A DNA stretch of 64,000 bases from Anseranas semipalmata (Eukaryota > Chordata > Aves > Anseriformes > Anseranatidae), in contig VXAA01007203.1 of the NCBI GenBank assembly GCA_013399115.1, forward strand, positions 331,562-395,561, given 5' to 3'. Each line of letters begins with the position of its first letter. Positions within the stretch are counted from its first letter, which is position 1. Below are positions 1 through 12,080 of the stretch, in pieces. The notes beneath the pieces were generated by a model, which made no database searches, was not told the DNA's origin, and saw nothing but the letters and a program-made list of their open reading frames with translations. The position numbers were made by a program, and so were the translations under genes.

Positions 1-2588
1 AAGTACTGTTTTACTTCCTGACTCTTCCTTTAAATTCGGGCTTTGCCTGGAAAAGAGTAGCTGGCTTGTGGTTGCCCTCTGGCCTTCGCCAAGCTCTGGT
101 GATGGTTGCACAGGCAGCATTCATCCAGCCTGTTAGAAAGTTATTAGAGCTGGATTTTTCCAGGTGATTGGAAGGAAAAAAAAAATCTTAACCAATGAAA
201 TCTTGCCAGTACATAGATATGTGTCAGTACCGTGGCACACCAGGATCCCAGAGTGCTCTGCAAAGTTGAGGATGAAATTTCTATCAGAGAAGGTTTCTGC
301 ACAGAGAGGTTCAATGCCAGACCCGTGGTCTGCTGAGAGCCAGGAACAGAATCCAGAAAGCTCCTGAACAACCTCCTTTGATTAATTGTCTATGACCTGA
401 AAATGCTCATGGCACAGCAGTGCCCAAATGTTGTATCCAGCCCTCACAAACCTTCAAGCAATGGACTTCCCTTGGAGCCACAGAGCTGCAGCCAGCCCCA
501 CGTGCTTTTCCCCTCCCAATAGGAACCACCAAGCTTTGTTTCACAGGCGCTCTTGGGAGTGAAGCTCATTCTGCTTCATGGTCCCTGGTCTGATCGCTGC
601 CTCCCCCTTCCTGGACCTGCTGAGCTTTCCTCCTGATGGCTGTGGTGGGATGCAGCCCCCCTGGGCAGGGAAGACAAAGTGGGCTTCAAGCAATTGCAAT
701 TCTCCCTCCCACCTTCCCCGGCTGAGAAAGCACAGCTGTTACCTGTCTTTTCCTCCACAGCTCCAGTGCAGGAGCCTGGATCCTGCCAGCCACTAATCTT
801 CCCTGCCTGAGGGCTTTCCTGACAGAGCAAATGATCTGCCAGACCCAGCTTAATGGAATTGTAATTGCCAATTAAAAGCTGTCCTGTTAATTGCAGCAGC
901 TTGAAGGTTTGAGTGTGCATTCGTGTGGGCATGTGGGTGTGTGCGCTGGTGTGAGCTCCTGAAGTCTCTGTTGCTGAAATTGATGGTCTACCTGCAAGGA
1001 GATGGATTTGGGAATAACCAAGATCTTGTGAATTTTGCTGCTGTTGAAATCCCACCCAAAAAGTCCCTCTGGCCTGTTCAACATAATGAACTGCCTAAAA
1101 GAGCCAAAAGAGGAGGATAAGCGATGTGAAGGGGGAGAATCTAGTGTCACTGATGGGCAAAGCAAACAGGAGGACCCATCCAAATTACTGTCAGTCCAGA
1201 GTGAGCTTGATGGATGCTGGGAGAAAACTGAGAGAAAGTGTGCAGACTCACTAGTGCAGCCAATGTGTGAACAAACAAGGTCTGATAATTTATTGCACTT
1301 CTGTAGTTTCCAGCACTGTGTTTGTCCAGACCTGGCAGGCTTGTACTGTCAATCCAAGAGACTTTTCAGCTTAGGTGAAAGGAAAACACCTGAACAGAGA
1401 GAAGAAAATTGAAATTTTCTTGCAAAAGCGAGAAAGCAGAAACCATGCATTTTTTACAGGAACAAGGCGCTTTTGAACTCTCTGCAGAATGACAGCCCAT
1501 CTCCACTCTTCCCTTGGAGTCCCGATTTCTCACCGCCATGCATATAGCTATTTATACCTGTGCAAAGCAGGCATTTATCTGTCCGAATCTGCAAAGCAAT
1601 ACCCCTCACCCACTGTTCTACTTGTAAAAAAAAAAAAAAAAAGAAAAAAGAGACATGCAGACAGGACACATTGGGTAGCACATGGTCTGCAAAAGACCAG
1701 CATTCAGAAACCTGAGTGCTTTTACCTGCTCTGCTACAAACTGTCTCTGTGATGCTGGGCATCTTAGGCTCAGATTTGGACAGAGATTTGGGCAATGTGG
1801 TGTCAATTTAATCGATTTGGCTAGAAGAAAAAATGGATGATATCTCATGCAAAAGGCTTGCAGTATCTTCTCATTCTCATCTATACCACAGCCAAGAATG
1901 TAAGGACACCCAGGATGGTGACCTATGTCATGGTGTGTATTGCATCTCCCTTTCATGAGCAAGATCAGAATCTCGTGCTGGTCTCCCTGGGCCAGGACCA
2001 CACCCTTGGGCATGGAGACAGGAGGAGAGGGCATAAAGAAGTAACTAAAAAGCTGTGGCTGTTTAAACCTTACCAGTTATAGATCTATGGATAGCTCAGC
2101 TTCACAGGTCCTTCTGTAGACAGCCAGCGTTTCACCAGCCTTTGCCTTGACTGCTTTCCCACAGCCTGGGAGCGAGGAGTTCTTCTTGGCTGAGAAATCA
2201 TCGTGTCTCTGTTCTGTTTGGACTATTCTCTCAAGGAACAGACCCCTCTGCCATTTCCCCATTTTTTTCCAAGGTTTTCAACAGCGTTTGACCTGATTCC
2301 AGGAGAAGGAACTCCATAGACACCCACCAAGGAGGACTGAAGTCCTTCCACAAGGCAGTTGTTTTCTTGCCCCCTGAATATTCTTCTCCAACTTTTTTCT
2401 TGTTGTTTTATCTTCACACATAGAACTGAGCTATGAAATAGAGCCTCAGAGCTTCTTTGTGCCTAGCGACATCGCTGGAAGAAAATTTGAGACTTTCCTC
2501 CTGAGCCCACATATTCTGGCAAGAAGTGAAATGAGGTGCAAGGGAGGCTGAAAAGAGATCGATGCAGACCTGGTCGGTTCGGTTCCCC
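1..2588. other. Unique non-coding DNA, no gene seen
   Basis: No open frame here resembles a known protein, and no RNA gene is recognisable. The stretch has a run of 17 A residues followed by an A-rich tail at 1626-1650 and is otherwise unremarkable mixed-composition sequence. A G/T-rich patch (GTGTGGGCATGTGGGTGTGTGCG type) lies near 920-950. I see no repeat family. Confidence 0.6.
1626..1650. repeat. Poly-A tract
   Basis: Seventeen A residues followed by G and another A-rich stretch. There is no recognisable mRNA-like sequence upstream, so this is not called the tail of a processed pseudogene. Confidence 0.8.
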
Positions 2589-2589
2589 A

Positions 2590-2706
2590 TAGATGGAGGC
2601 TCCACCACCTCTCAGAGCCCTTTTTTCATTGCTTAACCACTCTTATGAGGCTTTTTGCTTTCTTTATATCTAACTGGAATTTCCCTTGTTGCAACCTGTA
2701 GCCATG
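2590..2706 (-). mobile_element. Old CR1 LINE fragment
   Basis: On the plus strand the order is the one expected of a reverse-oriented CR1 3' region: a 'ggaggctccaccacctctcagag' type segment, a 'gcttaaccactct' segment, then 'tatatctaactggaatttcccttgttgcaac'. In the minus frame this gives the peptide FQLDIKKAKSLIRVVKQ, a decayed form of the C-terminal CR1 ORF2 signature (F-x-LDIRK..F..R-VVK-W). The terminal tail is missing, so both ends are truncated. Divergence is high, so it is an old copy. Confidence 0.7.
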
Positions 2707-5570
2707 GGGAACCCAGGTGATGTTATGGCCATTCCCTGAGAGCCTTTCCAGCATATTAGCAGGAGAAGGAGCTCCAGCATGGCATTGGTGGAGAGGACTT
2801 TGGAGACTGGCCCTGTGCTTGTAACATAGGGCTAAGTCTCTGTTCCTACACCCCAGGGGTGTCCTGAGAGGCTGGAGAGATGCACTGGCAATGTAGCAGG
2901 CCCTGTTCAATAACAGGCTTTCCAAACCTGAAAGATTGAGAGCTGTTCTTTACATTTCCATGAGATGACACTACGTTGACTGACGGCTCCTTCTCGCCCC
3001 GCTCGCTTAAATCCTGAATTGGCATCATGGGCAGTTAGCCAGTTTGATGTGTCTATAAGTGCTAGTGGTTTCGGACGAAGCTAAAACATCACCATGCAGC
3101 CTTCTGCAGTCCTGACAACCCTACCAGGGGCCCTCAAGGAAGTGACTGAATCCTCCAAATCTATCAGTTCTACCAAATCTACCAAAAAAAAAAAAATCAC
3201 AATGTTTTCAGAAATGATTTCTTTTTCATTTGATTATCTGCCTTTGAGTCTGTAAGATCCATATCTTTATTCACAATTAGGTCTAGAAAGCAACCTTATA
3301 AAAAAAAAATTGCCTGTAAACACAATGTAGGAGCCGGTGCTTTAACAAAAAGCAGATGCTCCTAACATAGCAGGTCTTAGAGCTGCAGGACTGCTTGCCA
3401 GGGGATGTTGTGGACTCAGTTAATGACTGAGGAGGCTGCACACAGGCTTGGAAAAGAGATCTGAGTGTTACTAAATAGACAAGTGACAACAGGCTCAGGA
3501 AATCCCCCGAGCTAAGAACAGCTGGAGCCCGGGAGGCTGTTAGAAGAGATATCACATTTGTCCTCTTCTTACTTCTTCCATTGAAAGAGCCTGCTTAAAG
3601 CCACCATTGGAGAGAGACCCCTGGCCAGGATGGAACCGTTCTTCTGCTCTCATAAATCAATGACGTTGTAAGGCTTCAGATAAATCTCAGGAGTGACCAC
3701 GCTGGCTTTGGCCCTCTGACACTTGTGTCATCATCCACTCGTAGAGCTGCTTTTAAAAAGGGCCACGATGCCTCAAATTTAAGTGTTGGAAATATGAGTC
3801 AGCAATGCAAAAAGACGCTAATCTTGTTCAAGCAATAAAGCAAGTTGTCAGCAGAGGAATCATTTTGCTTTTGTATAACTTCCAGGCTCCAGGTATGACC
3901 TCCTGTGCTTCATTTCCCTTTGCCTGTAAGCTCTTTGATGGGTGATTCTATCAACAAGACCACAGAAAGTGTTCGTTACGTGGTGGTCAGAAGAGTTTTC
4001 ACAAGGCTCGTCTATCCCTTCTCGTCTCTGTGCCCAGGGACAACCTTGAGCTCAAGGGACCCATCACAGGGCGACCTACCAGGCTCTGCTCTCACCCGAA
4101 TTGCTCAGATCCTGCTGTGTCTGTGCTTGGGGTGAGCCCCAAGTTCACATCATTCTCCTCCACAAATGACCCATGTCAGCCATGCCTCCCTGCCTGCCTC
4201 AGAAACAGATCCTGCTGCTTTGCCTCTTTTCTGCCCTCCCACATCAGCCTCTTGCATCCTTGCAAGCAAACTGCTGTCACTGTTTCCTCAGCAGCACAAC
4301 ATAAGGTCTCACAGGATGGTTTAAACCAGTGACGAATGTGTTACTTGGATTTTGCAGGGCTGCTTTGTGACCAGGAGGAAGCAGGTGGGTGGAAAAGCAA
4401 TATTACGATTGACATCCTCAGTCCTTGAGTCTCTCCTGGGTGCTGGGGAAGACAAAAGGGCAATTTGGGATAGGAAATGTTTGTACAGCACTGAGCGCTA
4501 GGGAGACCTTGGTCCTGGTCAGGATCTCCAGTTCAGTTGCAAAACAAATGAAGAAATAAGTGTAATGAGCAAGGCAGCTACCTACCAGCTGTGAATGGTG
4601 TGTCCAGAGGCACAGAGACATCACACTGCTGGCATGGGTTGGGTACAGCTATAAGGACAGGGAGAAACCTCGTGCAGGGCCAGCTTGGCTCAAGGCAGGA
4701 GGCAGCGATGTTCGTACGGTGCTGCCCAGACCTCACAAAACCTGGAGCAGCATCCGCATAGCCCTTGTGATCTCTTCAGAGCATCCCACAGGGATCAGCT
4801 TAGCCTTAAAAAAATAATCCTTCTTCCAGGCATTACATACCCCAGAAACCCAGACGCATCCCTCCTGCTTGTCGGCACTTAACTGAAGTACCTGACTTCA
4901 AAGTATTTTTGCCCTCAGCTAATTCTGTATCCGATGGAGAGGGTCAGGCAGACAGCCAGCACAGCCCGCCGCTTCCCTTTGGTTATTGGGTGTGCTTTCA
5001 GCCCCTTCAGATGGGCTGCACCTGCTCCCCGATAGCCCCTCTCCCCAAAAGTGTTCTCCAGGCCTCCTTCAGGTTTGTAGGAGAGGTCTCTGGAGGGCAC
5101 GGGGCTTGTTAAAATAAGATGCAAGCTCAGATGCAGAAATCATTGCCACCCCAGAGGAGTGCAGCGAGCCTGACCCGCTCTCTCTCTCCGGCTCAGGTCT
5201 GTGTCAGCTTTTTCTTTGTTGTTCCTTTAAGCAGCTTTTCCAATTGATGCTATTGAAAAAAAAAAAAAAATCAAATCAAAAGAAATAACGGGCTTGCAAG
5301 GCATAGCGGGGACTGGCCCAAAACAGGCTGGTTCTTTTGCTGGGGCCAGCTATGGGCTCTCAGCTCCCAGGCTGTGGCCCCATGGTGCAGAGCTTGCACT
5401 CAGGGGGAGCACAGCATGTTGTGCTCCCCGTCACTCGTGTGCAGCCTGACCTCTCGTCCTTATGCCCCAGATGGTTCCTCTAGTGGGGTCCCTCCTCTCT
5501 TGGGATCCCACAGACCTCTACCACTGCACATGGGCAGCTGTTGCAGTCATGTACGTGCCTATCAGGAACC
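2707..5570. other. Unique non-coding DNA with A tracts
   Basis: Contains A13 at 3184-3196 and A15 followed by TCAAATCAAA at 5256-5280. No gene, RNA or recognisable transposon is seen. The region around 3730-3870 is AT-rich and unique. Confidence 0.6.
5256..5280. repeat. Poly-A / A-rich tract
   Basis: Fifteen A residues followed by two TCAAA units. It is simple low-complexity sequence. Confidence 0.8.
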
Positions 5571-5574
5571 TCCA

Positions 5575-5870
5575 CTCACACACACACCAACACGTGTGCA
5601 CTGACACACACATGTTCAAGCAGGTACACAAACAGCAATTGCTCCTCCAGCCTGCAACCCTTGTGCAGACATCACACAGGCGTGCACACACAGACCACAC
5701 GTGCACAAGCACATCATTGCCAAATAAACTGCCTGGGCACCCTGTGCACCCAAATGTCCTCCAGCATGCACCCTGTGCTGTCACCCCATGTGCACACTTA
5801 CTGCTCCAGCCCCACACACACATGCAAACATGGCAGCGGGCGTGCAGATCTCGACACGCTCCCACCACAC
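5575..5870. repeat. Degenerate CA/CACG-rich low-complexity island
   Basis: About 300 bp dominated by interrupted CACACA, GTGCAC and ACGTG words, strongly biased to alternating purine-pyrimidine steps. The bias keeps stop codons away and creates overlapping long open frames on both strands (for example one of 250 codons on plus and 153 on minus). Their His/Thr/Cys-rich composition is that of translated CA repeats, so I do not call them genes. A similar island lies at about 57410-57720. Confidence 0.7.
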
Positions 5871-6406
5871 TGTGCCATGCATCCCACACTCTGCTGATGC
5901 TCCCCGTGAAGACAACCTGGTGGGAAGCCCCCTCACCCAGGACCTGCTCCCAAGGGGGAACAGAGGGTGAGTATCCCACCCCACAGCCCCCACCGAACCC
6001 TCACTCACCCAGCAGCACCCCAACCTTGCAAAGAGGCTTCCCCAGCCCTTCCACCCCGCACATACATCTTCATTCGTCCTCTTCCCATGCAGCCACTAGA
6101 CGGCAGGTCAGGCCCGTAGAAATGCTCCTTCCTCCCAGGCAGTCGATGGGTTCATTCGTCCCAGCTCCCCCCAAGTCGATGGGGCTGACACTCGGCACTC
6201 AACACCCTGATTAAGATGCCACAGTTGAGTTAAAGCACACATTAAGGTTTGATGAGTAATTGATCAACTCATCAACAGCGATGCAGGGCTGGAGAGAGGA
6301 GCTGAGGCTGCGGACACCTGGCTGAAAGCTCCACTTGCATGTCTTTAAATAAAACTTATTAGGGAGTTTGAATCTTTAAAGGGATAATGCTGGGTTTGTA
6401 CAAGAT

Positions 6407-6477
6407 GAATAGAATAGAATAGAATAGAATAGAATAGAATAGAATAGAATAGAATAGAATAGAATAGAATAGAATAG
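6407..6477. repeat. (AGAAT)14 microsatellite, CR1 tail
   Basis: About fourteen near-perfect AGAAT units. The array abuts the 3' end of a minus-strand CR1 and is most simply an expanded CR1 terminal repeat. In the minus frame it gives an Ile-Leu-Phe-Tyr-Ser run, which is not a protein feature. Confidence 0.95.
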
Positions 6478-6600
6478 TTCAGTTGGAAAGGACCTACAAA
6501 GCTCATCGTGTCCAAATGTCTGATCACTTCGGGGATATCCAAAAGCATATTATTAAGGGCATTATCCAAATGCCTCTTGAACACTGATGGAACTGCTATG
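6478..6600 (-). mobile_element. CR1 LINE 3' fragment
   Basis: The segment starts immediately after the AGAAT array with a TTCAGTTGGAAAGGACCTAC element and continues through 'catcgtgtccaa', 'tgatcacttc' and 'ggcattatccaaatgcctcttgaacactga'. This is the order of a reverse-complemented avian CR1 3' UTR. Similarity fades after about 6600, so roughly 120 bp plus tail survive. Confidence 0.85.
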
Positions 6601-8150
6601 GAGCTGCTGAGTGCAATAAATAGGTTTGATTTTAAGTGATTTAGGATTCTGGCTCCTGTATATATTTGAGGGCCAGGCGGAGCAGGAAAGGGGAGCTTCA
6701 TCTTGGCCAGCTCACCTTTATACCAATGAAAAAGTGCTGACATTGATGGATTTGTTCCTAATTTTACACCAGCAGAGCTGGGTGTCTCTGGCCAGACTGG
6801 GACATATAAGCAGGCACGTGTGTGTCTGATTCAGGGCTGCAGCCTCTCTTGCTTTTATAAATTGTGTGATATTCTGTGGCTGGGGAAAAAAATGAATGAG
6901 AAGTGACTGTAAACTGCTACTGCTTTGCTTCACAATTCGATCACAGCCACACTTGTGCTTAAGTGTTCATAGACACAGGGACTTCACTGCCAGCCCACCA
7001 GAAAAAGGGTTTCCTTTAAACTCAGGGCTGTCACAGGAGGGTAATGTAAGGAGATATAATGTACCTCTAATAAGAGTACACAGTTCTTGCCGAGAAGCCT
7101 GGTTTTCCTTTTACATATACCCATACATTGTATAATAAACATGCACGTGAAAATGTGAAATAAACCCTGTGCATCACAGGCAGAGGAATATCTGCTGTAA
7201 GTCTGTGTCTCTTCCTTGTTCTTAAGGAAGACAGACAGAAGACGACCTGGTCCACACTCTGAAATAACAATAATGTTAAGAGCAGCCATAAGGATAAATT
7301 CACATTTTTTGGCTGAAAGAGAAGCCTCTCTGCCCTCCAGTATTTGACCGCAGCCAGCCTTTTCCAAAGGATTTTCTGTTCGGTTTCTGCCGACACTCAA
7401 ATAACACCCTGATTTGGTGTGGGGGGCTCATTTGGTTGAACCCACCAGGAGAATCTTCTCCCACCCCACCACCCTCCTGGGAAGGGACTTTTGTTTTGTT
7501 CTGCCAAGGAGGCAAATAATTACAGTGCAAATAGATCGCTGGGTTTTGAGGTAGGGTCCTGTTCTTCTTTTCTATTCCTTCAGCTGTTTTGGCTTCAGAA
7601 GACTCACTCCAGCAAGTGGGATAACAGCAAACCCTGCATGAGCATTTTGGGTATATGGCAAAGGGCAAGAAACATGTCTCGTGTCATCTCCTGGCTCTTC
7701 AAGCTCTCAGCCCCCATCTCCTCGTTTAGGTGGCAGCATCCTTGGAGCGGGCATTATTTTCTCAGCTCAGCTCTTACCGAGTGCTGGGTTGTTTCCCGAC
7801 TGTGGCTGCAATGCCCTTGGTTAGCACAGCACACAGCTGCAAAACTCCAGGGTTGTAGACAGCATCAGGCAGAAAAACACTGACAACTATTCTGAAGAAA
7901 TAGTAAAGGCTTGTTTTTTTGTTGTTGTTGTTTTTTTTTTAGTAAGGCAGAAGGACTTTGCACCATGTGAAGTCCTTTTCCTCGCACCCACGGCTTTTAG
8001 TGTTTGTTCCTTGTCCTATGCCCAAGGCTGCACCAACAGAGATGCCCGAGGTGCAGGGACACATTTCTACCTGACCAACCCGTCTGCTGATCTGTGATCC
8101 TGTCTGCATGTGGACATGTTAAAAAAAAAATAACGTCTTAAATAAATAGG
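6601..8150. other. Unique non-coding DNA
   Basis: No gene or recognisable mobile element. A T-rich GTT-containing tract is at 7913-7940. The open frames here are short and without recognisable motifs. Confidence 0.55.
7913..7940. repeat. T-rich / (GTT)n tract
   Basis: Seven T, three GTT units and ten T in a row, simple sequence. Confidence 0.8.
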
Positions 8151-8720
8151 CTAAGAGAAGACTAGGGAAAACCCACAGGGGAACCTGGAATAATTTTTAA
8201 GCAGTTATCCTAGTGTGCAGCACATCATTTTGCTGGAAAACAACATTTTATTCTGCTTGAAAATCCTGATGTCTGGAAATGAGTCTGCATTGTGAAGCCA
8301 AAAATACATATAAGAATTTGAGATTTATCCTCAGAACGAAATCCACCTGGAAATATTTTGTTCTGATGTTCCACTGTTTTAGCTCAGTCAAATAAAAATG
8401 TTCCATCTCACTAGCAACAAAACATGGTAAAAATCTCAACTTTATAATCCAATATATTGTTAAATCCAAGGTTTAACTATAAACACTCAAAGAAACCTGG
8501 ATGCCTCGGCAGAGCTGAAGCAGTATGTTTTCCCCCGGCATCGCAAAGTATTTTGTTGCTTTGAAAGAGAAGCAAGACAGTTGAAACAACTCATTTCAAT
8601 ATTTTTAATATAAAAAAACATCACCGCAATCAGCCTGATCCCGAGACGATTTTGACAAGAATATGTTTTCCGGTAGAAAATTCCACTATCAAAAAGTGTT
8701 GACCAGCATTTTGTGGCATT
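8150..8720. other. AT-rich block, possible ancient repeat or conserved DNA
   Basis: Distinctly AT-richer than its surroundings, with several AAAATTTT-like words and repeated ATTTTGTT / GGAAAAC motifs on both strands. I cannot place it in a known family. It could be a very old repeat remnant or a conserved non-coding stretch. Confidence 0.25.
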
Positions 8721-8984
8721 ATTGCAAAGGAGCAGCTTCAAATAACACTGAGATGGGTATAAGCTGCGTCTCTACGGACTGCAAGGTTTTCCTCTGGGTT
8801 TTGTTTTGGGGGGATGTTGCCTGCAATAGAACTTGGGCTCGGGCTGGGGGCTAACAGCATCGTGGAACCTGTCCTAAAATAAAGGAGGAACTACAAAAGC
8901 TAAAATCTAGGAGAAAAATGACTCCTTCCTGCCTTGTAAAGAGGTCTGCTCTGCATGACGTGCAGTCTGCATGACATACGTGCT

Positions 8985-9035
8985 GCAGAGCTGCCTCAGT
9001 TTCCCTCTGCTCTTTATTTTGGTGATGCAATGTGT
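8985..9035 (-). repeat. Possible MIR-like SINE remnant
   Basis: A CTGCCTCAGTTTCCCTCTGC segment followed by a T-rich stretch resembles the reverse complement of the MIR core region. Only about 25-50 bp resemble the family, so this could be chance. Confidence 0.25.
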
Positions 9036-9253
9036 GCTCAAATGCAAAGGCTGTATCCGAATTTGGCGTGGCAAAAGCAAGGAAATGGCCGTATTGCATT
9101 GCAAAGAGGCTCTGCTGAAGACAGGACAGTTTTCTGCTTTCTGAAGGGAGCCCAGAAGAACCCAGAATAATGGCAAGTGTGCATGTATCCAGCAGGTAAG
9201 TTTGCTGAGAGCTATTGCAGTTCATGGTCTGATGAGATCGCCCGATTCACCAG

Positions 9254-9282
9254 AAAAAAAAAAAAAATCAATAAATAAAAGA
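9254..9282. repeat. A-rich tract
   Basis: A13 followed by TCAATAAATAAAA. Low-complexity sequence with no transcript-like body next to it. Confidence 0.75.
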
Positions 9283-9396
9283 AATTAGGTAAAAAGTTCA
9301 CTGACTCTCTGCAGTCCTGATACTTGCCACCAAACCTCACAAACTATTTTTTTTGCTGGCTGTAAAGGTAGTGAGAAACAGAAGCAGGACAATGAG

Positions 9397-9412
9397 AAAA
9401 AAAAAAAAAAAA
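9397..9412. repeat. Poly-A tract
   Basis: Sixteen consecutive A residues. Confidence 0.85.
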
Positions 9413-9744
9413 TCCCAAGATTTCCAGAACTGGAGCTATCTCTGAAAATAAAATAAAGTTCAGAAAATGAATGTTGATTTTATTATGCATTTTTTGAAAC
9501 TGCTGTACCTTGATGCGGGATGATGCCAGGGAATCAGCAGCACCCTGGCAGACCTCTGTGGGGCTGCGGCAGGGAGCAGGCTGGCTTATCTGCAGCTGCA
9601 ATTGAAGGTGGCATTTGCAGTGTGCAATTACGCACATCCTTTCTTTTCTCATCTCCGCCAGCCCTTGCAATCCTGCTGCTCCTGCTACTATTTACTGCTG
9701 AGGCCGGCGGAATTCTGCGCGCTGCCTGCTTGGCCTGAATTTCA

Positions 9745-9838
9745 TCACACACACACACACACATATATACACAGAGCATCCCACCTCCAGCTGAATGCAG
9801 AGGTGGCAAAAAATATATATATATATTTTTTAAAAAGG
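9745..9838. repeat. (CA)n and (AT)n microsatellites
   Basis: A CA repeat running into TATATA at 9745-9771 is followed, after about 40 bp of unique DNA, by an A6/(AT)n/T6/A5 stretch at about 9808-9836. Both are simple repeats. Confidence 0.85.
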
Positions 9839-11589
9839 CCAGTTCTTTGTTTTCCAGCTGTATCTCTTCATTGTACAAGGAAGGGAAGGCTGCCACGGTT
9901 GCAGAGGAAAGGAAAATTGGGGAGCAAGGAGAAGATATGGAGGGAGAGAAAAAGTTAAAAACTGACTTATCTCATGTAAATCTTCCCACTATTTTTTTTC
10001 CTCTCTCTTATCTCTCCCGTTACTTTCAATCCTGCCCACTCAGATGGAAATTCCTGCTGTGGAAAGGTGTTTTGTTCTGTTAGAGCTGTGCTGGGAGCCC
10101 CTCGGTTTTGTGCAAGCACAGGAGCAGGTTTGGTGCCCAGGAGGCCACCAGAGCCTCCCTGCAGCCACAACATCTCCGAGAGCCCTGTGAGAGCCATCAG
10201 AGGTGCTCGAGCCTCGAGTTCCTCTGCCCCCAGAAGCAACTCTTTTGCACACCTTGTAAAAAATGGCATTTTGCCCTGCAACATCCACCCCTTTGGCAGA
10301 TCTGACAGCAATCAGGCAATGTGGTGAGTTATCCTGGAGTATTTAAGGGTGGCTGGGGGAGCAGGTTGGCCAGACATAAAGCACAAACCTCCATGTTTCC
10401 CTCTGGCTTCTTAACATGCTTTGCCAGCCCAAATCATAACCCAGAAAAGTAAAATAGCAACGGACCTGGTTGACCCAAGTGACCACGTGTATGTGGGGCC
10501 ACCCCAGGTCCCTGCACCCCTCTTGCTGCTCCCAGCAGACCAGAGCTCTCCAGCCACACTAGGGACACTTTCTGCTTGGTGGTGCCGTACCAAGGGGAGG
10601 GTCAGAGAACCCTTGGGGAGAAACAAAAAAATCAGGGAGAAGGGACCTCTTAAAGTGCTGACAAAAAGACAAACATCTTATTTAAGGAAATAAAAATCCA
10701 TGAATAAAAATCCACAACAGCAGTGTCCCACCTCCCCCCGGACATCCCTCTGTGACCAGAAGGACGCATAGGGGACAAAATATGTCAATGGTGGATGTGG
10801 CAGCCTGAAGGCAGCCAGCCCTTGGGTGCATCCCTTGGATGTGCCAGAATAAGCTGGCTGTACTCATCCCTTGTCCACAGCAAACCAAGCCAAAGGATGG
10901 AGCCAAGGCTGGAGTTTCTCCCCCTGCTTTCTCCTTGCACAGCAAAATGGTGGTTCCAAATGCTGGTTTCCCTCCAGCAGCCCTTGCATTTCTCCTCTGT
11001 TTTGACTTAAAATGTGACTTTGGCTTTCAAGTGTAAAAGAAGAGAAACAAGAGCTGACACTTGCGTCAATATGAAACAACAGTTTTTGCCTCATTTAGAC
11101 TTAGCGCCACGAGTGTTTCTGCTTGCTGGTTTTTAAAAAGGAAACAAAACAACATTTGACACTGAGTGCTGGGTATCCCTTTCTTTCAGAAAGCTGCTCT
11201 GAAAGCAAAGCTTCCTGTTCACAGTCACAGGAGTGACTTAGGTGGGATGGGACCTCTAAATCTCTGCTTCATCTGTCCTGCTAAAACAAGGGCCAGCTGA
11301 GATTTGCTTTGACTTTTCTTGTGAAAACGATGCAATTTTCAGTGCAAAAAATTATCAGGAGGATTTCTCTTTGCAGCATCTTATGGGGAAAATTCTTTCT
11401 TTTTTGCGTTGTATCTTCGGAAGCATCCCAAGTCTTTCCAACCATCCAGAAGTCAGCCAGGTGAGGGGTTTCGTTAGCAAACACTAGCTCTGTGCTGTCT
11501 GTGGACTTCACAGTTCATACGGTCGCCTGCATCATTCTTAAATCATGCTCAGAGTTTGCTAGGGATTACTTAGCAAAGGACTTGTGTTT
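9839..11589. other. Unique non-coding DNA
   Basis: No gene recognised. There is a small local duplication of ATAAAAATCC near 10689-10713. Composition changes from GC-moderate to AT-richer toward 11.1 kb. Confidence 0.55.
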
Positions 11590-12080
11590 GCGGTCTGATC
11601 CCCAGTAACATTTTCTGTGCTTCTAACCACATAAGGAGGCAGCGGACGTGCATTAAGTGCGTGCACGCTGCGTGTTTACAAACACATCCAACCACTGCGG
11701 ATCGGCTTTATGAACGCCGCGCGGCACTGGATGCAAATTGCTTTAGCTCAGTCAATGAACTCAGAGCATTTCGCAGCAGCCGCAGACCCAGCTCTCTGCA
11801 TATTCCTCTGCAGTGTATATTTATCTAACTAATCTTCAAGATATTAGCGATAATCTTTGCCGTTTTCCTTTAATGAATGGCTGACGTGCTCGCCTGGAAG
11901 CTGTTACTGTAGAGACCACCAGAGAGAAGAAATCAGATATCCTATCTCCAATCGTTTATCACTATCAGATCAGGGACGGAGCTTTTTCCCCCGTCTCTTT
12001 CCTCAATACCTCCCGGCGTGTTCGGTTATTAACCTCACTTAGCCTCCAGCAGAGCCTGCGAGACCAAATCAGAAAGGTTC
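11590..12080. promoter_or_regulatory. Candidate conserved non-coding / enhancer block
   Basis: This stretch differs from its neighbours in keeping CpGs within AT-rich sequence and in carrying dense factor-like words. They include a near-palindromic FOX-type site GTGTTTACAAACAC at 11672-11685, an octamer ATGCAAAT at 11731-11738, several ATTA/TTAAT cores, and GATA words in 11800-12000. It has no open frame of interest and no repeat similarity. These features are typical of developmental enhancers but do not prove one. Conservation was not tested. Confidence 0.3.

Noticed and set aside
5462..6214. 250-codon plus-strand open frame
   Set aside because: It runs through the CA-rich island; the His/Thr/Ser/Pro-rich product is typical of translated simple sequence, and overlapping frames are open too.
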